Shown here: piece after piece, positions 28,240 through 35,984 of the stretch
How the letters are laid out: every line of letters starts with the position of its first letter
How positions within the stretch are numbered: the first letter of the stretch is position 1
Source: Acetobacter vaccinii
GTDB lineage: Bacteria > Pseudomonadota > Alphaproteobacteria > Acetobacterales > Acetobacteraceae
NCBI RefSeq assembly: GCF_008365315.1
Contig: NZ_CP043506.1
Span: 670,001 to 734,000 of the forward strand
Length of the DNA stretch: 64,000 nt
Direction: 5' to 3'
Notes under the pieces: model-generated
What the model was told of the DNA's origin: nothing
What the model saw: only the letters and a program-made list of their open reading frames with translations
Databases searched by the model: none
Position numbers and translations under genes: made by a program

Positions 28240-29703
28240 TCAGAGATCAAACTCTCCCTGACCGTGACCACCTTTACCGTGGGTGATGGTGGCTTCCCGC
28301 GTGCCATCGGCAAATGTCAGCGCCACATTCTGCCCACCACGCAGGGCCGCAGCACTGGTCACAGCCTGCCCGCCGACACTGACAAGCGCATAACCACGCG
28401 CCAGCACCGCCATGGGGGATACTGCCTCCAACTGCCCTGCCACTCCGGCCAATGCCAAGCGCTTCTCACGCAGCAGGGCAGACAGGGGGGCGGAGGACAG
28501 GCGGCACCGGCCCTGCCGTACCTCCCACCGTTGGAAGGTATGCCGCACGCCCGACACCAGCCCGCCCCCCAGCACGGCAAGGCGTGTGCGCCGCCCGGCC
28601 AGCAACGTATCCACCGCAGGCATGCGCCGTTCCACCGCAACCAGAGCCGCCCGACGATGCTGGACAAACGCAGGCAGGGCGGCATCAAGCCTGCGGCTTC
28701 TGTCATCCAGCCGCATCCGGGCTGTCTGTAACAGGCTGGGCAGGTCGGGCAGGCCCGAAGCCGCACGGTCCAGCCGCAAGCGGGCGGTCTGCAACTGCCG
28801 GGCCAGCCCACCTGTTGCACGAGCGGCCCGATGGGCAATCTCAGCCAGCAGTTCGCTCCGCACCGGCACGGCCATTTCTGCCGCTGCCGTGGGGGTGGGC
28901 GCGCGCCTGTCAGCGGCAAAGTCAATCAGGGTTGTATCAGTCTCATGCCCGACGGCGGAAATAAGCGGGATACGACAGGCCGCCACGGCCCGGACCACGG
29001 CTTCATCATTAAACGCCATCAGGTCTTCCAGCGACCCGCCCCCTCGCGCCACAATCAGCACATCCGGGCGGGGTACCGGGCCCTGGCCGTCCAGGCTGTC
29101 AAAACCGGCAATGGCGGCCGCGATTCTCAATGCAGCCCCCTCCCCCTGCACAGGCACAGGCCACACCACCACAGGCCGGGGGAAACGACGGCGCAATGTT
29201 GTGCGGATATCGTGCAGAACAGCACCCTGAGCAGACGTTACAACCCCGATCACTCGTGGCAGCAGCGGTAACAGCTGTTTGCGGGCTGCCTCAAAAAGCC
29301 CTTCCTCGGCCAGGCGCTGGCGCAGCCGCTCGATCCGGGCCAGCAGCGCACCCTCGCCCGCATACTCCATACGCTCGACCACAAGCTGGTAGCTTGAACG
29401 CTCACCATAGGCAGAAATCCGCCCTGTCGCGATGATTTCCAGCCCGTTTTCCGGCACCAGCCCCAAGCGCGAAACAGACCCACGCCACACCACACCCGAC
29501 AGTTTGCCCTGCTCGTCCTTGAGCGAGAAATACAGATGCCCCGACGGATAACGCTTGAACTCCGTAATCTCGCCACGCACACGCACCCGGCTGAAAGCGC
29601 CTTCCAGCGTACGGCGGATCGCACCGGAAATTTCCGATACGCTGTATTCGGGCACATTGCCCACACCCGCCTGGGACGAGGTATTTCCAAAGTCTTCGTG
29701 CAT
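28240..29703 (-). CDS. xseA: Exodeoxyribonuclease VII large subunit
   Basis: The protein has 487 residues. The N-terminal OB fold (EYSVSEISGAIRRTLEGAF, then RVRGEITEFKRYPSGHLYF) is followed by the catalytic domain (GVVTSAQGAVLHDIRTTL, DVLIVARGGGSLEDLMAFND, ISAVGHETDTTLIDFAADRR) and a long helical C-terminal region. All are signature segments. The enzyme degrades single-stranded DNA in both directions with XseB, which is not in this window. It is divergent from purD, with a 63-bp gap. Confidence 0.95.
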   Translation of the reverse strand: MHEDFGNTSSQAGVGNVPEYSVSEISGAIRRTLEGAFSRVRVRGEITEFKRYPSGHLYFSLKDEQGKLSGVVWRGSVSRLGLVPENGLEIIATGRISAYGERSSYQLVVERMEYAGEGALLARIERLRQRLAEEGLFEAARKQLLPLLPRVIGVVTSAQGAVLHDIRTTLRRRFPRPVVVWPVPVQGEGAALRIAAAIAGFDSLDGQGPVPRPDVLIVARGGGSLEDLMAFNDEAVVRAVAACRIPLISAVGHETDTTLIDFAADRRAPTPTAAAEMAVPVRSELLAEIAHRAARATGGLARQLQTARLRLDRAASGLPDLPSLLQTARMRLDDRSRRLDAALPAFVQHRRAALVAVERRMPAVDTLLAGRRTRLAVLGGGLVSGVRHTFQRWEVRQGRCRLSSAPLSALLREKRLALAGVAGQLEAVSPMAVLARGYALVSVGGQAVTSAAALRGGQNVALTFADGTREATITHGKGGHGQGEFDL

Positions 29704-29755
29704 GGTGCCAACCTATGCTACAGACGCTCGCCCCGAAAGAGCAGACACGCACAGC

Positions 29756-29760
29756 AGGAG
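29756..29760 (+). promoter_or_regulatory. Ribosome-binding site fixing the purD start
   Basis: AGGAG lies 6 nt before the ATG at 29767. This decides that start over in-frame codons up to 77 triplets further upstream, which overlap xseA on the other strand. Confidence 0.75.
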
Positions 29761-29766
29761 AAAAGA

Positions 29767-31035
29767 ATGCGCGTACTTCTGGTTGGATCAGGCGGGCGCG
29801 AACACGCGCTGGCCCAGACACTGGCGCGTTCGCCCGAGCTGTCTGCCCTGTTTATTGCTCCGGGCAATCCAGGCACGGCATCCCTTGGGATCAATGTTGC
29901 CATTGGCGCGCATGACGTACCCGCCCTTGTGGCCTTTGCGCTGGAGCAGCACGTGGACCTGGTGGTCCCCGGCCCTGAAGCCCCGCTGGTTGCCGGGCTG
30001 GCCGATGCCTGCGCCGCTGCCGGGCTACCCTGTGCCGGGCCGACAAAGGCTGCTGCCCAGCTTGAAGGCAGCAAAACCTTTACCAAGGAAATCTGCGACG
30101 CTGCGGGCATTCCCACCGCCGGGTGGGCCCGCTTTACCGAGGCCGCACCCGCGCTGGACTATGTGCGTAGCAAGGGTGCCCCCATTGTCGTCAAAGCTGA
30201 TGGGCTTGCCGCTGGCAAGGGTGTTGTGGTGGCCACAACGCTAGCCGAAGCAGAAGCCGCCATTACCGACATGATGACAGGTGGCTCACTGGGTGATGCA
30301 GGCCGCAGCGTGGTAATCGAAGACTGCCTTGTGGGGGAGGAAGTCTCGCTCTTCGCCTTCTGCGCGGGGGAAACCGCAACCCTGATTGGTGCCGCACAGG
30401 ACCATAAACGGGTGGGCAATGGGGATACCGGCCCCAACACCGGCGGCATGGGTGCGGTTTCGCCCCCCAAAGGGTTTGACCGCGCCGCACAGGAAGCCGC
30501 ACTGGACACGCTGGTACGCCCCATGCTGCATGAAATGATGCGCCGTGGCACGCCGTTCAGAGGCGTCATCTTTGCCGGTTTGATGCTGACTGAAACAGGC
30601 CCCAGCCTGATTGAATACAATGTCCGCTTTGGTGACCCGGAAGCCGAAGCTCTGCTGCCCCGCCTGACATCCGACCTGCTGCCCGCCCTGCATGCGCTGG
30701 CACAGGACAGGCTGGATGCAGCCCCGATTACCTTTTCCGACCAGGCTTCGGTCTGTGTGGTCATGGCCGCTCGCGGCTACCCCGCCAATCCGGAAAAAGG
30801 GGGCGTGATTACAGGGCTGGACAACGCTGCGGCCCTGCCCGGTGTGCATGTCTTCCAAGCTGGCACCATGCAGAACATGGCTGGAGAGCTTGTTGTCTCG
30901 GGCGGGCGGGTGCTGGTTGTCTGTGCTCTGGCTGACACCGTGCAGGAAGCCCAGAAGCGCGCTTATGCTGGCGTTGCCGCCATAAGCTGGCCGGGAGCCC
31001 ACTGGCGCACCGACATTGGCGCACGCGCCCTATAA
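29767..31035 (+). CDS. purD: Phosphoribosylamine-glycine ligase (GAR synthetase)
   Basis: The protein has 422 residues, the family length. It begins MRVLLVGSGGREHALAQTLA, the conserved N-terminal domain, followed by the ATP-grasp segment PIVVKADGLAAGKGVVVA, the NTGGMGAVSP motif and LIEYNVRFGDPEAEALLPRL near residue 280-300, which holds metal ligands. It performs the second step of purine synthesis, ligating glycine to phosphoribosylamine. The gene stands alone after its own ribosome-binding site. Confidence 0.96.
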   Translation: MRVLLVGSGGREHALAQTLARSPELSALFIAPGNPGTASLGINVAIGAHDVPALVAFALEQHVDLVVPGPEAPLVAGLADACAAAGLPCAGPTKAAAQLEGSKTFTKEICDAAGIPTAGWARFTEAAPALDYVRSKGAPIVVKADGLAAGKGVVVATTLAEAEAAITDMMTGGSLGDAGRSVVIEDCLVGEEVSLFAFCAGETATLIGAAQDHKRVGNGDTGPNTGGMGAVSPPKGFDRAAQEAALDTLVRPMLHEMMRRGTPFRGVIFAGLMLTETGPSLIEYNVRFGDPEAEALLPRLTSDLLPALHALAQDRLDAAPITFSDQASVCVVMAARGYPANPEKGGVITGLDNAAALPGVHVFQAGTMQNMAGELVVSGGRVLVVCALADTVQEAQKRAYAGVAAISWPGAHWRTDIGARAL

Positions 31036-31047
31036 AACTGACTGAAC

Positions 31048-31080
31048 TGGCTGGGGGTGGGCTATCCACCTCCCGCCAGC
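31048..31080. terminator. Possible bidirectional terminator between purD and rimI
   Basis: An imperfect G/C-rich inverted repeat (about 31049-31060 with 31066-31080) with a 5-nt loop sits between the convergent purD and rimI stops. It has no T tract. Confidence 0.35.
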
Positions 31081-31100
31081 ATAGTGCCTTTACAACACTG

Positions 31101-31619
31101 TCAGCCCGACTGCCCTGCGCATAAACGCCCCAGAACATAGGCATCGGAGCCATCTGCATAATAGCGTTTACGCAACCCGAAACGGGCAAAGCCTGCCTGC
31201 TGATACAGGGCAATCGCCCCCCCGTTCCTGACGGAAACCTCCAAAAACATTTCCGCCACCCCTGCCGTTGCTGCAGTGGACAGGCCCCATGCCACAAGCT
31301 GGCTGGCCAGACCGTAGCGGCGCATGGCCGGGGCCACGCACAGGGTCAGCACTTCTGCCTCATCCGCTGCACGGCGGAGCATGATCATCCCTGCTGGCGT
31401 GCCTTGCCAGACAGCCAGCCCGGCCCACACTCCGACAGAGGTCAGCAGTTCCTCCATGGCTTGGGTGGACCATTGCTCATCCTGCGAAAAGCTGAGCGCA
31501 TGCAGCGCTGCCAGCACGGGGGCCTGTGTGTAACCCACCGCCGTAATGCCAGTCTGATCCGTGGGTCTGTCTTCAACCAACCTGTCAGACAACAGGCTGG
31601 GCGCACCATGTGGTGTCAT
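31101..31619 (-). CDS. rimI: Ribosomal-protein-alanine N-acetyltransferase RimI-like (GNAT)
   Basis: The protein has 172 residues with a GNAT domain. The acetyl-CoA loop reads LCVAPAMRRYGLASQLV (RxxGxA form), followed by FLEVSVRNGGAIALYQQAGF, the typical RimI ending with RYYADGSDAYVL. RimI acetylates the N-terminus of S18. The start overlaps the tsaB stop by 4 bp, and tsaB-rimI adjacency is a common arrangement, supporting the name. Confidence 0.85.
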   Translation of the reverse strand: MTPHGAPSLLSDRLVEDRPTDQTGITAVGYTQAPVLAALHALSFSQDEQWSTQAMEELLTSVGVWAGLAVWQGTPAGMIMLRRAADEAEVLTLCVAPAMRRYGLASQLVAWGLSTAATAGVAEMFLEVSVRNGGAIALYQQAGFARFGLRKRYYADGSDAYVLGRLCAGQSG

Positions 31620-32308
31620 ACAGGGGCTGGCCGCAGGCCATCAGCGGGCAGACTTGCCTCTGGTGGGTCCACATACAAAGGCAGTGCCTCCCGCGCGGGC
31701 AGCCCACCGGACAGGCGCAGTAGCGCAACAGCCGCTATCTCCTCGGGAGTTGGCTGGGTCTGGGAGACCATGACCGGGGTCACATAGGGCAGGCTCTGGG
31801 CGGCATCACCCGCAATCAGCCATTGCCCCTCCGGGGGGTGCCAGTCTGCGATGCTGACGGCCTGTACACCCTCGACCCCTTCCACAAACACCCGACCACG
31901 CCGCGCCGCCGTTACCAGTTGCCAGCCACGCAGCGCGCCGCCGTGCGCCGTAACAGCGGCAGCCAGCATCGGAGCCATGGCCTCCCCCCGGGTTACCCCG
32001 ATCAGAGCCGCACCAGCCCCCAAGGCATACCCTGCCGCCACAGCGCATGAGGCACGCAGGCCGGTAAACGACCCTGGCCCCACAACAACAGCCACGCAGT
32101 CAGGCCGACTGACGTGTGTCCACCCGGCTTGGGCCAGCGCCTGCTCGGCCAGCAGGCTTATGCCCTCCGCCGCAGAACGCCCGGCCTGCTGGCATAGTGC
32201 CACCACTGACAACCTGCCTGCGCCATCACGCGCAACACAGGCGGCAAGCCCGCAGGCGGCATCACCCGCCGGGCTGCCGTCGAGTACAAGAATACGCTGT
32301 TGGGTCAT
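31616..32308 (-). CDS. tsaB: tRNA N6-threonylcarbamoyladenosine synthesis protein TsaB
   Basis: About 230 residues from the ATG at 32308 (MTQQRILVLDGSPAG); the sequence allows five further upstream residues. GPGSFTGLRASCAVAAGYALG is the family signature (residues 75-95). It is a catalytically inactive Kae1/TsaD-like protein that scaffolds TsaD in forming t6A on ANN-decoding tRNAs. The start codon overlaps the upstream nitroreductase stop (ATGA), and its end overlaps rimI. The gene is smaller than TsaD and lacks the metal-binding HMEGH motif, as expected. Confidence 0.9.
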   Translation of the reverse strand: MTQQRILVLDGSPAGDAACGLAACVARDGAGRLSVVALCQQAGRSAAEGISLLAEQALAQAGWTHVSRPDCVAVVVGPGSFTGLRASCAVAAGYALGAGAALIGVTRGEAMAPMLAAAVTAHGGALRGWQLVTAARRGRVFVEGVEGVQAVSIADWHPPEGQWLIAGDAAQSLPYVTPVMVSQTQPTPEEIAAVALLRLSGGLPAREALPLYVDPPEASLPADGLRPAPV

Positions 32309-32910
32309 GCGATTACACGGCACCCCTGGCCAAAAGACAGCCTGGGCGCACGCGGGGGCAGGCCTTCGTGCTCGGCATACCCAAGGCAGAGCAGGAAGTT
32401 GGCACGCCAGCCATCTTCCGCCAGAAAGGCGCTCTCCACCGTGGACTGGTCAAAGCCCGAAACCGGCAGCACATCCAGCCCCAAAGCGCGGGCCGCCATG
32501 ATCATGTAGCCCCCCTGCAATGTGCCATTCCTGAATGCTGTTTCCTCCGAAAGGCCAACATCAGCCGCAAACCATGGCCGCAGGTCCTCGGTCGGGCACA
32601 GCAGGGGCAACTGTTCAAAAAACAGCGGGTCATACGCCACCACCACAATCAGCGGCGCCCCCATGACACGATTGACATTACCCGCCGACAGGGCGGGCCG
32701 CAGGCGCTCCCGCCCCTCCGAGCCAGTGATAAAAACAAACCGCGCCGGGCTACAGTTGCCCGAGGTCGGGCCAAGACTGACCTGTTCGTACAGAGTCTGG
32801 ACAAGGGCATCGTCCACAGGCCGGGTTGTCCAACGCTGCGGGGTACGCGCCGCACCGAACAGACAGTCCAGGGCGTTTGCATCAAGCCTGCGGGAAGGGC
32901 TTTCGGCCAT
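32305..32910 (-). CDS. Nitroreductase-family protein (RutE/HadB-like malonic semialdehyde reductase)
   Basis: The protein has 201 residues. ARTPQRWTTRPVDDALVQTLYEQ, GPTSGNCSPARFVFI and GGYMIMAARALGLDVLPVSGF are the FMN- and dimer-forming segments of the RutE/YdfN-like nitroreductases. The family reduces 3-oxopropanoate (malonic semialdehyde) or nitro groups with NAD(P)H. The start at 32910 is 12 bp past the nfu-like stop, and its end overlaps tsaB, so it is probably part of one transcript even though the roles differ. Confidence 0.85.
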   Translation of the reverse strand: MAESPSRRLDANALDCLFGAARTPQRWTTRPVDDALVQTLYEQVSLGPTSGNCSPARFVFITGSEGRERLRPALSAGNVNRVMGAPLIVVVAYDPLFFEQLPLLCPTEDLRPWFAADVGLSEETAFRNGTLQGGYMIMAARALGLDVLPVSGFDQSTVESAFLAEDGWRANFLLCLGYAEHEGLPPRAPRLSFGQGCRVIA

Positions 32911-32922
32911 GGAGTATGCTCC

Positions 32923-33483
32923 TCAGTCCACCTGCTCGACCGAGACAACCTCTGGCACATAATGGCGCAGCATGTTTTCCACCCCGTGCTTGAGGGTCGC
33001 GCGGGAGGACGGGCAACCAGAGCAGGCCCCCTGCATGGTCAGGCGCACAATCCCGTTGCGATAGCCACGGAACACGATATCGCCCCCATCCGCTGCAACA
33101 GCAGGCCGTACCCGCGTATCCAGCAGTTCCTTGATCTGGACGACAATTTCCGCATCTTCAGGGGCAATGGCGTCTTCCAGCACAGCCGCCCCTTCGGACA
33201 CGATGGAATGACCCGCCACAAAATGATCCGTCAGCACGGACAGCACCTGCCCACGCAACTCTGCCCAGTCCGTCTCATCCGTCTTGGTGATGGACACAAA
33301 GTCATTCCCGAGGAAAACGCGGGCAACACCGGGAATGGCAAACAGGGCTTCCGCCAGGGGGGAGCGCCCGGCCACAGCATCGGCGTCAATAAAATCTATT
33401 GTGCCAATGTCACCCATTACGGTCCGGCCCGGCAGGAACTTGAGTGTGGCCGGGTTGGGAGTACCTTCGGTTTCAATAAACAT
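32923..33483 (-). CDS. NifU-like iron-sulfur cluster scaffold/carrier (NfuA type)
   Basis: The protein has 186 residues: an N-terminal Scaffold-protein Nfu domain (FIETEGTPNPATLKFLPGR) and a C-terminal NifU domain (EIVVQIKELLDTRVRPAVAADGGDIVF) with the CxxC ligands GACSGCPSSRATLK. It carries [4Fe-4S] clusters to target enzymes, or repairs them, in the cytoplasm. It heads a minus-strand run with the nitroreductase, tsaB and rimI. Confidence 0.93.
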   Translation of the reverse strand: MFIETEGTPNPATLKFLPGRTVMGDIGTIDFIDADAVAGRSPLAEALFAIPGVARVFLGNDFVSITKTDETDWAELRGQVLSVLTDHFVAGHSIVSEGAAVLEDAIAPEDAEIVVQIKELLDTRVRPAVAADGGDIVFRGYRNGIVRLTMQGACSGCPSSRATLKHGVENMLRHYVPEVVSVEQVD

Positions 33484-33761
33484 GGGTCGTGGGTCCGATC
33501 AGCAGAGGTGGGATCTGTCGTTTGTGGCTTTCCAGTTGGCACCGGATGGCCAGCAAGACAAGACCGGTCCTCTTTTTTTGCCTGACCGCCCTGCACCCAG
33601 ACGATAGCTGGGTGCATAGTACGCCCCAAGCAAACACCCCTTGCTTTGGCTGATCAGACAAAAGCAGACGGCCACTACAAGGCCCGGCCAGACAAAGACC
33701 AGCCCAGCCGACACAGCAACCAAACCAGCCCCGAAAAAGTCAGGCCTGGCAATGCCTCCGC

Positions 33762-35015
33762 TTAGCGCAGGATACCGGTGTGACCGATGGAATAACGGCC
33801 CGGCTGGGGCCAGACTGTCAGGCCATGAGGCTCCTGCCCGACAGGAATACTGATGACCGAACCATCCGCCGTGTTGATGCGGTACACCACATCATCAAAC
33901 CGGCCAGACAGCCAGAGGCTTTTGCCATCGGCGCTGACATTGCCCATGTCGGGGCTGCCACCACCGGGAATCGGCCAGTTGGCCACGACCGCATTGGTCC
34001 CGAAGTCGATGACCGATACCCCACCGGCATGGCTGTGCGGGCGACCATGGATTTTGTGCGACCCCCGGTTAGCCACATACATGCGCTTGCCATCCCGGCT
34101 GGGATACAGCCCGTGGGTGCCGACACCGGTGTGGATAAAGCCGGTTTCCTTAAAGCTATCCCCATCGACCAGAAAGACGCCATCGGCCATCATATCTGCG
34201 ATGTAGAAGGTCTTGCCATTGGGGGAGACCAGAATATCCTGCGGCATACCCCCGGAGGACAGCTTGAGGTAACCCAGTACCTTCTTGTTGACGGTATCAA
34301 CCTTGACCAGATGGCCCCCAAATTCGCAGGTGAAAATGGCATAGCGGCCATCGGCTGAGAACGCGGCATGGTTAACACCTGCGCAATCTGGCGTTTCCAC
34401 CGACTGCTGCAACGCCATGCTGTGCGGGTCGCGGAAGTCCAGCCTGCGGCGGGCTTCTGCCACCACAATGGCGGAGCGCCCATCAGGCGTGAAATACATG
34501 TTGTAGGGGTCATCCACCGCAACGCTCTGGCCGGGGCGGCCTGTGCGGGGGTCAATGGGGGTCAGGCTGCCGTTGGTCGTGCCTTCGGCATTGTTTGTAA
34601 CCCACAATGTCCGCAGGTCCCACGACGGCACAACGTGCTGGGGGCTGCGCCCGACACGGAAACGGTCCACCACCTTGTTGGTGGCCGGGTCGATGACAGA
34701 CACATCGTTCGAGCGCAGGTTGGGCACATACACCCGTGGCAGATCCTGTGCGACCTCGGGGGCAATGTGGCCTACCCCGGTCTCGCTATACAGGTTGGAA
34801 GGGTCGATCACAGGCGGCATGCCAGGAATAACCTGCACAGCCGCAGGAGTGCTTGCCGGAGGGGCCAGCGGGGCAGCCTGCGTAGCGGCAGCCACAGGGT
34901 CAGTCGGTGCCCCTTCTGCCGCAGGGGCAGGGTTGACCTGCTGCGCGTGGGCCTGAGCGCCCCCCACCATCAACCCGATCAGAGCCGTTGCGGCCAGAGA
35001 CTGTCTGATACCCAT
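33762..35015 (-). CDS. Secreted YVTN-type beta-propeller protein
   Basis: About 417 residues from the ATG at 35015; a GTG three codons upstream has a ribosome-binding site too close to use. Signal peptide: MGIRQSLAATALIGLMVGG, cleavage likely after AHA (residue 24). An Ala/Pro-rich linker (about 25-75) precedes about seven propeller blades, with repeats such as RVYVPNLRSNDVSVIDP, TNGSLTPIDP, NGKTFYIADMMADGVFLVD, RMYVANRGSHKIH and GKSLWLSGRFDDVVYRI. It has neither the CxxCH haem motifs nor other catalytic signs. It is probably periplasmic; function unknown. The secreted creatininase-like gene lies 138 bp upstream on the same strand. Confidence 0.8.
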   Translation of the reverse strand: MGIRQSLAATALIGLMVGGAQAHAQQVNPAPAAEGAPTDPVAAATQAAPLAPPASTPAAVQVIPGMPPVIDPSNLYSETGVGHIAPEVAQDLPRVYVPNLRSNDVSVIDPATNKVVDRFRVGRSPQHVVPSWDLRTLWVTNNAEGTTNGSLTPIDPRTGRPGQSVAVDDPYNMYFTPDGRSAIVVAEARRRLDFRDPHSMALQQSVETPDCAGVNHAAFSADGRYAIFTCEFGGHLVKVDTVNKKVLGYLKLSSGGMPQDILVSPNGKTFYIADMMADGVFLVDGDSFKETGFIHTGVGTHGLYPSRDGKRMYVANRGSHKIHGRPHSHAGGVSVIDFGTNAVVANWPIPGGGSPDMGNVSADGKSLWLSGRFDDVVYRINTADGSVISIPVGQEPHGLTVWPQPGRYSIGHTGILR

Positions 35016-35153
35016 AAACGTCACAACCTTCCTGCTTGGCCTTCAGGCCCAGCCTGTAAAACTTCTGCCGCATTTACCATGCGGCAGGCACAGCGTCCAT
35101 CTGCGATCCTGGCAGACAGACACATGCAGAATCCTGAATAAAACAGTCCTGTT

Positions 35154-35984
35154 TCACGGCCCGCGTGCGGCTTCAATCGCCTTGACGGCGGCATCCACCT
35201 GCATGGCCAGCCCGGCCTGCCCCAGCACAGCCGAGGCCCGCGTGGGGTTGCCGCCATAAATACCCTGGCTGGCAGAGGGTGGTGGTGCATGGCGCAGCGC
35301 GTCCTGCCGTACCATGGCCGGGTTGGCAGCCAGCATCAGGGATGTATCGCTCAGTTCAGCATGCTGGCCGACATCCGCACCATATCCCTGTCGCCGCAGC
35401 CACTGGGCGTACTGGTGGGGCAGAACCTCATAATAGTCTGGCACATACACAATTCTGGCCCCGGTCTTTGCCCAGGCTGGAGCCAGCATACGGGCAACAT
35501 GCCGCAAGGCATCCTGATACCCGCCATGGTCCCCCAGCAGCACCACGAGGGTAAACCCCTGCACCCGCAGGCTTTCCGCAGCGGAGGAGACCAGCCTTTC
35601 AAAAACATCGACCGGCACAGTCAGCGTGCCGGGAAAACGCATGTGGGATGTCCGGGGTGACACCCCCCCTTCGGGTACATACGCCACAACGGGGGCCACC
35701 AGCGTATGGCCGACACGCTGGGCAATCCGTTCAGAAAGAACCTTGACGCGCTCGTTATGTTTACCAACAGCAATATACGGACCGCTTTGCTCCGTCCCAC
35801 CAACCGGGATAATGGCAGTGGTAAAGCCGCAGGCAATATCCTGGCTGATTTCGGTCCATGTTTCCTGCTCCAGCCAGACTGTCTGCGGGCGACTGGCGCA
35901 ACTCTGCGCGGCTCTGGCATGGCCAACGCCCGAGGCCAGCAGCAGAGCTGCCAGACATGCGCTCTGGAAAATTGTTCTTTTCAT
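35154..35984 (-). CDS. Secreted creatininase-family amidohydrolase-like protein
   Basis: About 276 residues from the ATG at 35984, which overlaps the uvrA stop (ATGA), so translation is likely coupled. Signal peptide: [19 protein letters not shown], cleavage near ARA (residue 25). The creatininase fold is suggested by [20 protein letters not shown] (residues 58-77) and [11 protein letters not shown] (147-157). In classic members the first segment is EQHG...GTD and the second GHGGN; here the histidine is Ser67, the aspartate is replaced by a KHN sequence (His76) and the final Asn is Tyr156. It may be a metal-dependent amidohydrolase of another substrate. Family assignment moderate. Confidence 0.75.
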   Translation of the reverse strand: MKRTIFQSACLAALLLASGVGHARAAQSCASRPQTVWLEQETWTEISQDIACGFTTAIIPVGGTEQSGPYIAVGKHNERVKVLSERIAQRVGHTLVAPVVAYVPEGGVSPRTSHMRFPGTLTVPVDVFERLVSSAAESLRVQGFTLVVLLGDHGGYQDALRHVARMLAPAWAKTGARIVYVPDYYEVLPHQYAQWLRRQGYGADVGQHAELSDTSLMLAANPAMVRQDALRHAPPPSASQGIYGGNPTRASAVLGQAGLAMQVDAAVKAIEAARGP

